Positions 51,451-61,568 of a stretch of 64,000 bases of DNA are shown one piece after another. The position numbers and the translations under genes are program-made. This stretch comes from Histomonas meleagridis (taxonomy: Eukaryota; Parabasalia; Tritrichomonadida; Dientamoebidae). The stretch spans positions 124,001-188,000 of the forward strand of contig WSYJ01000176.1 of assembly GCA_020186115.1 (NCBI GenBank), given 5' to 3'. The notes under the pieces are model-generated. The model saw only the letters and a list, made by a program, of their open reading frames with translations, was not told the origin of the DNA and made no database searches. Position 1 is the stretch's first letter; each line of letters opens with the position of its first letter.

Positions 51451-52254
51451 TATACAACATTTGAGTCAAAATAGTTTAAATAGTTTATGTATAGGAGTGC
51501 ACCCAATCAGATTTTCCGTTGAATGTAAATAAATATTATCTATATTAATAAAATTATTACATTTTATTCATGGCTACATCCGTTATATGGGTGTGGTAAG
51601 TTAATATCTACCTCTATTTAGATTACATATTTTATTGATATTTGATTGAATTTTGGATTATATATTATAAATGAAATATTCATAATTATATTTATATAAG
51701 TTTAAAATTATGATACAGTATAAAATGAAATTTTTATTAAAAATCATTTTTACCGTCAATTTTTCAAATGAAATTAATATTGAGTAACGGGTAGGCATGA
51801 TAATAATTGAATAAGCATATAAAACGAATTTTCATATTATAAATAGAATAATGACCGAAAATCCATAATAATATTAATAAAAATCTTTTTCATGACTTTT
51901 TTCAGTATTTTTAAAAATTCGCGTAAATATTATACCATTTCATTCTCATTAACAACCGTTAATACATATTGTATCTACTCAATAACATGTTTTTTTTCAA
52001 AAATCAGATTTTCGAAATTTCGAAATTTACAACAAAATATTTAAACAAAACAAAATCTAAACAATATGTTATCGAATTGATATAATATATACACATTTTT
52101 CGATAATTAAATTTTCAAAATTTCGTGATTTGTGACGAATAATATACACGAATCAATATTTGAATGATATAATAAAATTTGAATTTATATTTCTTATATC
52201 AATTTTTATTAATATTCGAAAAAAATTATGACGATCAAAGATATGAATATTTAT
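51451..52254. other. AT-rich region, no gene seen
   Basis: Strongly AT-rich with scattered short inverted repeats such as TTCGAAATTTCGAAATT near 52015. AACCGTTAATAC occurs near 51955. No coding frame is supported. Confidence 0.4.
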
Positions 52255-52960
52255 CTATTTCAATTCTTTTTCTTCTTTTTCGCAATCAATTACTTTTGTA
52301 AACTTTGTGTCTGCGATTAATTGAACGGTGGCCCTAAACATTTGATTCTGATTGTGAATAACATTCCATCTCCACATGAACTCTGATATATGTTCATTGA
52401 CTTTGTTTTTTTGAATTCCTTCATATCTTTTATTAATTTTTTTAAGTTCCCTCCAAAGTCTTTCTATCATTTGAGTGTGCGATTTAGTTTCAGGATCAAC
52501 AAAATTTCAGAAATGATTCACAGTTTCATGCTCGTGATCATTGTCATCATCAAGAAAGTCATACGCCTTCCAGCAATCTAAAATTATTTTTGTTTCAGGT
52601 AATATATGATTACGAATCTTTTCTTCTAATGTTTCTCTTGTTCGATCAGGTATAACAAGACAAAAGAATGGTCTATTTCCCACGCAAATTCCCCCAAATA
52701 TCCATACTCGATTTAAACCTCGTCCAACATTATATTTTCTTCGGCACATTAAAGTTTCATCAATTTGAACAGTTTTACCAGGGCTACCGACAAGAAGACC
52801 TTCTCAAAATAAAACATATGCATCACAGGCATTTCTAAATAATATATAATAATATGTTACTGTGTTTCTACTCACTCCTATTTCTCTTGCAATATCTTTA
52901 CATTTATATTTATATGCCCAACAATATAATAAATGAATAATTTTAGAATAACATCATGAA
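52255..52960 (-). pseudogene. Merlin/IS1595-type (ISXO2-like) transposase, two stops
   Basis: One minus-strand frame can be followed from about 52960 to the stop at 52255 with two in-frame TGA codons (near 52802 and at 52506-52508). It begins with an HTH (CKDIAREIGVSRNTVTYYY), then QIDETLMCRRKYNVGRG (catalytic Asp, typical DET of Merlin/ISXO2 enzymes), WIFGGICVGNRPFF, KIILDCWKAYDFL (second Asp, DCW), then VDPETKSHTQMIERLWRELK (the third acidic residue is Glu in MIERLW). Merlin elements are known in trichomonads. No terminal repeats could be assigned by eye. Confidence 0.82.
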
Positions 52961-54289
52961 TGAACATGATGTAACATATAATAATATGAAAAAGCATGAA
53001 TAAACAAGTGAAAATACACAAATTTGATATAGCTTTATGCATGTTTTGCATAAATTTATGTTAGGCTATCATTATATTATTTTCTCATACAATCTCATAA
53101 TTAATAAATCAAAAAGAATATTTTTTATCCAATATTTAAATAATTCTAATCATAACATATGTTTTCAATCAATTATATTTATTGTCAAACAGTCTATTAT
53201 ATTTCTGCATACAATTTTTTCATAATTATTTTCAGATATTTTTATATCAAAAAAATATTTGATAAAAGTGATGGATTTATATTATTCGTTCAGGAACAAT
53301 TGGTGAGTATGATATGGAGGAAGAAAAGGATCATTTAGAAGAATTCATAAATAATCAATAAAATCATAAATGAACATTTGCTTTTGAATTATTAAATTTA
53401 AAATAGATACATTATTAGAAGCCGTTAAGTATAATATAAATTGTACGTTAAGATCGGAAATAATTAGCGGGAACATTGGAAAACTCATAGGATATTCACC
53501 GCGAGAATCATTTCTATTTTAAGATGCCAATCTTTGTTGCACCCAGATATGTTCTGGATTCACTGGGGCAGTGAAGGGGAACGAGATACACGTCCTTCCA
53601 TGGCCCATAGGGGTTCAGAGGCACGAGTCATCTGTATCGTATTAGAAATGATGATTTGAAGTTAGATAATTGTTGATTCTGAAAAACAAAAAAATTCAAA
53701 ATGCTATCAAATTAACCAATCGTGAAAAGATCAAAAACATTCATTGGAGTCAAAGTCGTAGTGACATTGAGATATAATGCAAATATTTTGATGAAATTTT
53801 GTATTATAATGGTATTTTATCCGCAAAAATGGCATTTATATCAAAAAAAATAAATAAAATATTTTTAAATAGGTCCTGGTTAACATGAAACTCGGTGTCT
53901 CTTTGATGGATGGTAATAAAATGCATAAACATTCCCGGAATCAACACCTGTAATAAATCTACCACCTCCAGCTGTTGGAATTTCATTTTTTGCTGTTAGC
54001 AAGAAAGCCTATAATTTTGCAATATTGATTTATTAATTCGTTAAAATATAATCTCCTTTCACATTAATAGAAAGTTCTGGCTTAACACTGCTTTTCTGTT
54101 GATTGTCTGGCAGCAATGATGATAATAGGGATGAAGAAAAACATTTGAACAATTGAATTTTAAATATGCCAAGGATGGCATTAATTATCATACATGTTTT
54201 ATATTCGTCCTATTTTCACATGTTGTGACTTTATTATCCAAAATGATACTCTTAACATTTTTATTGTTTCAAGTATTACATGATATGAT
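52961..54289. other. Intergenic, one GC-richer island
   Basis: Mostly AT-rich without a gene. 53,520-53,640 is conspicuously richer in G+C and is open in one frame for about 40 codons (from GCC at about 53525), with no start codon and no recognised domain. A minus-strand 60-codon frame at 53804-53986 is not supported. Confidence 0.4.
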
Positions 54290-55155
54290 TTTGAAACCAT
54301 TGGTCATTTTTCAAAACTGCAAATTGGGAGCAATGTATTTGTGATTGACTACCATGCTTTTTTTAATCAGAGCAAATTAACAAATGTAGTAATCGGTGAA
54401 TCCGTTACAACAATAATAGATTATGCATTTTTTGGATGTTTTATGGATCAGTAGAAGGCATTGTAAATATTCCTAGTTCTGTTCAATTAATTGAAGATTA
54501 TGCATTTGAGGATTGTTTACTTATTACAAATATAAATATCCCCAATTCTGTAAACTCAATTGGTGTCTTTTCATTCATTAATCGTTCTTTTTTGATAAAT
54601 TTAAGTATTCCCAATTCAATCACAATATTATAATACTACCAGTCTAATGAATGTTTGTTTCACAATGTCAATATTCCAGACTCAGTGGTTTCAAATGGTC
54701 TAATTGCATTTCAAAATTGTCCAAATTTAGTATCTGTCACCATCTCACTAAATAATATATATTACTCCAATTATAACAATGACGGAATTATATATAACAA
54801 AAATATTACTAAATTAATATTTTGTCCTTCTGGAAAATCAGGTGATGTTGTAATTCCGAATCCATTTTAACAATCCAAGAATATGCATTTGAAGGTTGTT
54901 CTTTGATTTCTAATATTGATATTCTCTGTTCAGTAAGAACAATTGGATTAGGCGCATTTATTGGATGCGATAGCATTAAAAAAGTTATCATTCCAGAGAA
55001 CATTAATGTGATAGATAATAATGCTTGTAGTTCATCCATGAGTCTTGAAATTGTTTGCTTCTATGGTAAGAATGAACCAGCGTGTTATAATACAACATTT
55101 GATAGTCCAACTATTTATGTAACAAATGAATATTCTAATAGCACTTTCGCATAGA
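54290..55155 (+). pseudogene. BspA-like leucine-rich-repeat surface protein, broken
   Basis: Fragments in several frames carry the LRR_5/TpLRR signature, such as IPSSVQLIEDYAFEDCLLIT and NINIPNSVNSIGVFSF, then NVNIPDSVVSNGLIAFQNCP, and further on GAFIGCDSIKKVIIPENINV. The C-terminal FYGKNEPACYNTTF and the IYVTNEYSNSTFA ending are typical of trichomonad BspA proteins. At least four frame breaks or stops are present. Intact family members are surface or secreted adhesin-like proteins; this copy is dead. Confidence 0.8.
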
Positions 55156-55279
55156 TCAATGTTACCAAAGGTAACATAATAAGCCATGTATGACCATTGA
55201 GCCATAGTAATGGTTCAAAGCTTCTTACAAGTGCAATCTTGCATATTTTTTTGGGGATTCATTAATCGTGTATTTATTA

Positions 55280-55690
55280 GCTACTTAACTTTACTCATGA
55301 TATTATAACGTTCTAGTTGATTTGCTAATTCTTATGAAATAGTATTTGGTGTTCTATCATATTCATGAGGAATTGCTAGTGCTAAAACAATTGAATCATA
55401 TTTAATGTTTCTGCTCGTGAAATAAGCAGTAATTCCTAAATATAAGTTATTATAATTTGTTCATTCATCTAATACCAAAACTGCTGTTGATGATTTGTTA
55501 ATATTTAATTGAATTTCTTCAACAAGTTGATTGAAATCTAATTTCATGTAATCATGTGATTTTTCTTGATAAAAAATTTTGATATCAAATGAATTTCTAA
55601 ATGTTTCATTTTCAATTTACGAAATAGGCTGTGCTGTTTTATATAAAAATAATCTTATTCGTATATATACAGCTTATTGATGTTCAAATT
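55280..55690 (-). pseudogene. hAT-type transposase remnant
   Basis: Reading leftwards from about 55,690 with three in-frame stops: SSTAVLVLDE*TNYNNLYLG, ITAYFTSRNIKYDSIVLALA, then NTIS*ELANQLERYNIMSKV. The pattern 'hhhDxWT(s)xxNxxYLGhTAHYhxxxxxxxxxhLAL' is that of the hAT catalytic region; the Trp of DxWT is a TGA stop here. The N-terminal zinc finger and the C-terminal dimerisation region are not seen. Confidence 0.55.
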
Positions 55691-56640
55691 AAAAAAAATA
55701 TTGATGACAATAATATTACTGATGTTTTACAAGTTATTTTAACTGCAAAATCACAACAAATATCGTTTGCCATTAAAATAAGGGGATATGATTACATATA
55801 TTTTTTTTGAATAAAAATGATAATATTATAAAAGATATTTTTTTATGCGCAATATGTCATGATGTTTATAAAAACTCAGTGGGCAATGCAGCACGCCATT
55901 CTCTACAGCATTCAAAGAAGATAAATTTATATATGGAAGCTGTATATATACGAATAAGATTATTTCAGGATCTCCGTTTTTTAATAGAGCATGAATTCTT
56001 GATTTTTTTGGTAGATCTCTAAGAAAACTTTGTTTCATTAAGAAATAGTCAGCTGTATGCTGTAAATCGTAAGTGCTTTTGTCAAAAAGTTAACATGCAA
56101 TGATCGTATATCATAGAATTAATATAATGATTATTGTAAAACAAAAAGTCAATATAACGATGATCGTATAACAGAAAGTTAAATGGGTTTCTTAATATGA
56201 AAACACAAAAAATTCAAGGATTATATGTCAAAAATATCAAAAATCGATATGAATCTTCAATTCAGATTTTCAAAATGTCAGCACATAGATTAATTAATCT
56301 ATTTTTTGATAATTTTGGATTATTTTGTATAATAATAATAGAAGAATCATTTTCGAGTCTAGATCAAGACTTACTTGTTGCTATTTACTCAGTTTTAATT
56401 ATTCTTGTTGATTATAATTTTGAATTTTTCAAAAGAAAATGATTTCTATGTTAATGAAAAAATGCCGAAGCACATTTTTGGGAGAGCAACAAAAATTATT
56501 CTGTTTATACCAAAAATTACTAGTCCTGAAATTTACGATCAAGAATTAAACAATATTATAATTGAAATTCTCAATCTTGATTCCAAAACAAGAGAAAATT
56601 TAATCACAATGTTGTCTATTACAATTGAATAATATGGTAA
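55691..56640. other. Decayed coding region, family unknown
   Basis: On the plus strand 56197-56442 and 56405-56632 join through a frame change into about 145 helical residues (FKMSAHRLINLFFDNFGLFC; KIILFIPKITSPEIYDQELN) and probably continue after the stop at 56,632 (RIIDESILILIFNVFDDFFG). It looks like a broken gene of an unrecognised helical protein. Around 56,095-56,175 the phrase GATCGTATA occurs twice. Confidence 0.3.
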
Positions 56641-57059
56641 TACTTTTTCACGAATAATAGATGAAAGCATTCTAATTTTAATATTTAATGTTTTCGATGA
56701 TTTTTTTGGAGAACCATGCGATGCTACGGAGATTCTAATCTGTTTTATTTCTGAAAATTTAATTAATAATGATTTATCGAATTCAAATTATTATTCAGTT
56801 ACATTTGGTCAAAATGAATCAAAATAACCTGATTATTTTTAAATAATGCATTTTTAAAATTTGTATTTCAATATGATGATCAAAATGTTATCAGAAAATT
56901 ATACATAAACTTGATGATCATCATAACATGAATATCATATTATAAAAATAATTATTTGATTTATTCATTTAAGTTTTTGAATAACATTTATGCTTTTTTT
57001 TGAACAAACAACGTCGAATGTCATAATATTTAAACGATAATATATATACTTAATGAATT
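56641..57059. other. Intergenic, AT-rich
   Basis: Tail of the decayed helical region (to about 56,827), then sequence with no supported gene. Confidence 0.35.
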
Positions 57060-57345
57060 TGTATGCTGAAGTTTGAACTGTTTTTCGATCGGGTTCGAAT
57101 TTTCGGTCGAACTAAAATTGAAACATGTCAGAAAGGTTCAACAAACAATGAACTTTTCACATTTGGCACTTTTCATTCGTCGAACCGAAAAACGTTAACT
57201 ATTTTTTCGGTTCGGTTTGCATTTGTTGAACCGGTGGTTCAGCCAGAAATGGTTAGAACAAAAAGTTTCGGTGGTTCACCGAACCGGTTCGGTTCAACTC
57301 CGAAAAAATGAACGTATAGGTTCAAAAGTTAGTTCGAACCCTGCG
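57060..57345. repeat. GAACCG/CGGTTC-rich palindromic island
   Basis: About 285 bp with more than a dozen GAACC, GGTTC or TCGAAC words in both orientations, including the perfect 14-bp palindrome CCGAACCGGTTCGG (57279-57292). It ends AGTTCGAACCCTGCGG, which contains a tRNA B-box-like GTTCGAACC. Composition differs sharply from both flanks. May be a short interspersed or miniature inverted-repeat element or a multi-site binding region. Confidence 0.55.
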
Positions 57346-57751
57346 GAGTTCCTGAAAGGAATACTCTCGTACCTAAAACTTTGAATGAATGGAGATGTAG
57401 AATTATTTATGAACAATTTGATTCATATCAAGATATTAAAATTTACACTTTAAATCCATCAGAAGATCATTCACTACATTATGTTGCAAGATATGTAAAT
57501 CAAGTAAGGCATCCGGCCCTGCATTTTTGGAGAAACTGCCAGAAGAAGTAAATATCCAGAAATATCTAATAGAATTTATCGATGATAGCAGTTGGAAAAT
57601 CATTCATTACCAGATAATCGATCTAAAAACAAGCATTCTCGCAAAAAATGCTCTCGATGTTGCATTTGAGAAAGAATCACATCCAAAAACGATGATTATG
57701 GATAAGGGGAAGGAATTTGAAGGTCCATTGTTGTATCCACATTATTTATAG
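57346..57751 (+). pseudogene. Integrase-core fragment
   Basis: 57527-57751 reads EFIDDSSWKIIHYQIIDLKT ... HPKTMIMDKGKEFEG. The FIDDxS and DxGxEF blocks are the first and second Asp motifs of an rve-type integrase core (second motif usually DNGGEF). No start codon; upstream 57,346-57,520 is open in another frame (TLNEWRCRIIYEQFDSYQDI) and may belong to the same element. Truncated by the Maverick fragment that follows. Confidence 0.55.
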
Positions 57752-57771
57752 TCGCACATTGAATAATGCCA

Positions 57772-58160
57772 TTACTTCCAAAACTTTATAATGAACCAGA
57801 TTCTGATTCAAAATCTGATGAAAAAGTATTTGCAGTAATTCTCCATGTATTATCTTTATCATAATCTGCATTATTATGCATATCAATATATTGACCAACT
57901 TCTACAACACCATCTTCTTATAATGTAATGATAGATGGTACATATAATTTTGTATCCCATTTACCACCTTCTGCTGTTGACAATTGAAAACCATTTAATG
58001 AAGTAACTTGTACATTCCCATTTACTGTTAACTTATTATTTGTTGTATTATGAGTATGACTTTTTGTAGAATATTTTACATCTGATTGTGATTTATTATA
58101 ATATAATTGTGGGATTGTAGTCGAAGTTATAGTATTAAGTTTTTCTGTTATTTTCTTTAG
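57772..58160 (-). pseudogene. Maverick fibre-gene fragment, second copy
   Basis: The reverse complement closely matches about 39,205-39,510 of the Maverick fibre gene: LPQLYYNKSQSD-type segment, KSHTH, LTVNGNVQVTSLNGFQLSTA, YVPSIITL (with a stop where 39,430 reads Lys), then VGQYIDMHNNADYDK. Past that point it continues as DNTWRITANTFS, different from 39,490 on, so it comes from a related but not identical element. Confidence 0.8.
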
Positions 58161-58176
58161 CTAGAACTTCAAGAGG

Positions 58177-58749
58177 TTAATCGGAAATGAATTGTCTGGT
58201 TTGAACAGAAAAAAAACTTGCTGGTTTAGTTGCAATATATGCTTCAACAAGCTTTTTAAGGTTAGTCCTGATGATCTTACCGTTTTCAGTTAGATATCCT
58301 ATTTCTTGGTGATCACGATATATATTAAAAAGTTGTGATAATGAGGTTATGCTTCCACTAATATCTGGAAATGCAGGGAGATTGTCATTTGATATTAAGA
58401 ATGAAAGAAAAACAATATCATCAATTATCCGATCAGGGGTGTTACCTGGTGGAATTTTATTTTGTCGCATATATAACTCAAATTCTTGACTAAATGAAAT
58501 TATTTCCTGGAACAATGTGGGCCTCATTTCCTTTGGTGTTCTTTTAACAGCTTTCATACATTTCCATCCATTTCGAGCCCAAAATGTTGTCATGAACCCA
58601 ATTGATGGAGAAACCACCCTTCCAAGAGTTACACTTGCAATTGTTTTCTTGGTCCATTGGAGGTCTGCAACTTTTCCTTTAGCTCTTCGCGATTTAGCCT
58701 TTATATTGTATTTAATCAACTCAAGATGAATTTCATCATTTTTTCTCAT
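58177..58749 (-). CDS. 190-residue protein, probably a transposon-derived HTH part
   Basis: Open frame starting MRKNDEIHLELIKYNIKAKS. The N-terminal half is basic and helical (RRAKGKVADLQWTKKTIASV; FWARNGWKCMKAVKRTPKEM), in the style of the DNA-binding region of DDE-type transposases; FSQEFELYMRQNKIPPGN would normally lead into the first catalytic Asp, which is absent. The remainder (PDISGSITSLSQLFNIYRDH; TENGKIIRTNLKKLVEAYIA) has no recognised motif. It may be an internally deleted transposase or a separate element protein. Low certainty on function. Confidence 0.45.
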   Translation of the reverse strand: MRKNDEIHLELIKYNIKAKSRRAKGKVADLQWTKKTIASVTLGRVVSPSIGFMTTFWARNGWKCMKAVKRTPKEMRPTLFQEIISFSQEFELYMRQNKIPPGNTPDRIIDDIVFLSFLISNDNLPAFPDISGSITSLSQLFNIYRDHQEIGYLTENGKIIRTNLKKLVEAYIATKPASFFSVQTRQFISD

Positions 58750-59608
58750 AACATCATTATGTTAGATTATTGTGATGATTATTTTCACGAAAACCATCAA
58801 AAAAAATTCGAAATATAATCAGAAAATGGTATAATAAACAAAAACTATTGAAAAAACACGTCATAAATATTGAATACGATTAAAAACAATTTAATTTTTA
58901 AAAAATGAATCTTAAAATGAATAGAGCGGAATGGATATAAGAGATAAAATGAAATAAATAACATCAAAATATTGTAAAAAATATCTAAAATAAAGTAATA
59001 GAGAGATATTGGAGTAATTTTGAAAAAAATTTCAATTGTAAATTACATGATAACAACATAATTATTTAATTATATTATGAGATATCTCATATTATTTATT
59101 AAATTTAAAATATATATACTAATGTTATTAATTTACAAGAGGAGTATATTTAAATATAAATAATAATAAGAAAAATATATTTGAAACAGGTTTTTCATGT
59201 TCCAACTTTTTAGGTCTTTTTTATGCTTTTTGATCGTATTTTATTAATTATAAACATTTTTATCTCCAAATCAAATAATAATTTACAAAAATAATATAGT
59301 AGCATCAATTGGAATTATTATGTTGTTTATTATAATATTTAAAAATTAATTTTCATGATTTTTTGATTCTAAAATAAATAGAACTCAAAATTAACTGAAT
59401 ATAAATCAAAAAAAAATAATATAATACTCATTGTTTGCCAATTCATAATAATTCTTTTATTCCAAAGGAACGGATCCCAAAACAATGCAATTTTCCAAAA
59501 TATTATAATTATTTACTCAATTCGAAGTTATCAGATAAATGCAAAAGATATCATAAAGCACATTTATTCACAACAATCAGATATATTTACCATATCTTGA
59601 CATAATTT
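58750..59608. other. AT-rich intergenic region
   Basis: No coding frame, RNA gene or repeat is supported between the transposon-derived frame and the kinase gene. Confidence 0.4.
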
Positions 59609-61203
59609 TCATGAAAATCTTCGACAGAACATGTAATTATTGCTCATGTAATTATCGTTATATTGCGTAATGCATTTTGTGAAATCTTCAATCAATGACT
59701 TAAGTTCTTCTTTGTCATTTAGTCCTGCTAATTTTGTGATCGATATCAATATTTTACTTTCTTCGATATTTTTCCGCTCAAAAACAGCAGCAAACTTAAC
59801 GTATAGCTCAAATTGTTGTGTTTGCTTACGCGCAATCAGGACAATTTGGTTCGGATATAACATTTCATACGACTTCTTCGTCAAAAACTGCTGAATAACC
59901 GTAAAAAGTGATTCAACAGTTTCGAAACATGTTTCGAGGATAGTACTCTCGGAACGAGAGCTTTCGTTGGAGCGACCTAATGGATCCCACGACGCAAGAC
60001 CAAAGGACATTGTACTTGACCAAAGTTCGACAGATCCATTTGAAAATAATGATAAATTATCCATCGGTATTAATTCAAAATCATCGTTGGAAAGAACTGG
60101 TGGTGTACCATTGTTATTGTTCCATGGTAGATCATCTAAGGAAATCGATTTGTTAAGCATCGCAAAGAAGACTTTAGCCATTGAATGTTTCGGAGATGTT
60201 AATTCTTCAATGATTTGTTCTTTACTTTCATATCCAATGCATAAAAGAACATTAATAATCTCAGGATCAATGTTAAGACGATCTATTGGATGATCAATAT
60301 TAACTGAATTTGGAGTTGGAAGAATATAATTGTCGTCAAGGCCAAGCCTAAAGACTGGATGTTGTTTTATCTCGGAAATAGTAATTCTTTTTGTAGGATC
60401 AACTGTTAACATTCGATGAATCAGATCTTGAAACATTGGTGGTACGCCACGTGGGATTGTAAACTTACCACTAACTACTTTACAAAGTAAAGTCCTTATA
60501 TTACTATCATCAAATGGTAATCTTCCCTATGTGTTAGTTTTTGAATAATAACGTTCTCTGGCACTTTCCTATCGGCAGGAGAACGTTAGAAACATACTGT
60601 TAATAAAGCATAAAGAACAACACCACAACTCCATACGTCAGCCATCCTTCCATCATATATCTTGTTTTTAATGACTTCTGGAGCTGAATAATGTGGTGAA
60701 CCACATGAAGTTTTTGCTACGTTACATGACATCCATCTTGCTAGACCAAAATCTGCAATTTTAATGTTATGATGTTCATCTAAAAGAATATTTTCTGGTT
60801 TTATGTCACGATGACAAATGCCATGCTTATGAATATATTCAAGACCATATATTAATTGTCGAAAGATCTTCATCACCGTATGCTGATCTACGTTTTGTCT
60901 TGAGACAAGGTAGTCAAATAGTTCACCGCAAACTGCATATTCCATCACAATAAAAATATGCTTTGCACTTTCACCGATTTGAATTAATTCAAGCAAACTT
61001 GGATGTTGAAAAAGCCTCATTAGAGCAATCTCTCTTCTGATCTTTTTTTCTAAACCTGGTCTTTCAGTAAAAGCAGATTTTTTAATTATTTTTATTGCGA
61101 CTTTTGTTCCATCATCTTTCCTCTCTGCTAGCTTTACTTTCCCAGTGGTTCCCGTTCCAAGCGTTCTGCCTAAAAGGTAACCAAAAATCTGTTTCTTATA
61201 CAT
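59609..61203 (-). CDS. CAMK/AMPK-like serine/threonine kinase with one intron
   Basis: Exon 1 is 61203-60598 (202 codons) and exon 2 is 60526-59609 (306 codons with stop), together 507 residues. Splicing joins ALLT to GRLPFDD in phase 0 and restores kinase subdomains IX-XI. Motifs: G-loop GRTLGTGTTGKV, Lys in VAIKII, alpha-C REIALM, hinge MEYAVCGELFDYL, HRD loop CHRDIKPENIL, DFG in IADFGLA, activation segment TSCGSPHYSAPEV, then LIHRMLTVDPTKRITISEIK. After the catalytic domain a UBA-like helix bundle (IDPEIINVLLCIGYESKEQI) and an about 170-residue tail follow, as in AMPK/MARK-related kinases. The Thr two residues before CGSPHY is a likely T-loop phosphorylation site. TTAACCG lies about 50 bp upstream of the start. 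Confidence 0.9.
60527..60597 (-). other. 71-nt spliceosomal intron
   Basis: On the coding strand it starts GTATGT (60597-60592) and ends ACTAACACATAG (60538-60527), the trichomonad 5' consensus GTAYGT and the fused branch-point/3' signal ACTAACACACAG with one change. Removal restores an uninterrupted kinase. Inside, TAACGTTCTC and GAGAACGTTA form a perfect 10-bp stem around a 20-nt loop. Confidence 0.93.
60549..60588. repeat. 10-bp stem inside the intron
   Basis: 60549-60558 and 60579-60588 are perfect inverted repeats with a 20-nt loop. The stem starts 3 nt after the 5' splice motif and ends 10 nt before the branch-point motif, so folding would bring the two signals together. Confidence 0.75.
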
Positions 61204-61568
61204 CTTAATGAGATGTTTTTGAACCTAATGTAAACTATAGAAGGTAAATCTGTTAACCGCCAGTTTCCAAAACGATGAATAATCCAATGAAAAATTTGAA
61301 TGGTGTTTTTAAAAAGGCAAAAAATTGTTATATTTAAAATATGATTATCCCAATATATAATCATAAACTATAATTATTCTTTGAACATTTGTACCGCCAT
61401 CATAATGTAGTTATTTATTTTATTTTGTTTGATTAAAAATTAATATGAAAATACTGTTTCATAAACGAAGTTAAAATTTGACGCAATAATTGCCAAAAAA
61501 AGATTTTTTAACGTCTTCCTGTCAGCTGCATTTGACATATGCAAAAGTGACAAGTTGTGCAACTTGGA
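61204..61568. other. Divergent spacer between kinase and large gene
   Basis: Contains TTAACCG near 61253 (kinase side) and TAACGTC near 61510 (gene side). No gene; the minus-strand frame 61170-61364 overlaps the kinase start and is not supported. Confidence 0.4.

Noticed and set aside
54809-55039. 76-codon minus-strand frame
   Set aside because: Antisense to the BspA-like pseudogene, whose leucine-rich repeats are clear on the plus strand.
57320-57345. Possible tRNA gene (GTTCGAACC B-box-like)
   Set aside because: No acceptor stem, anticodon arm or convincing A-box can be built around it.
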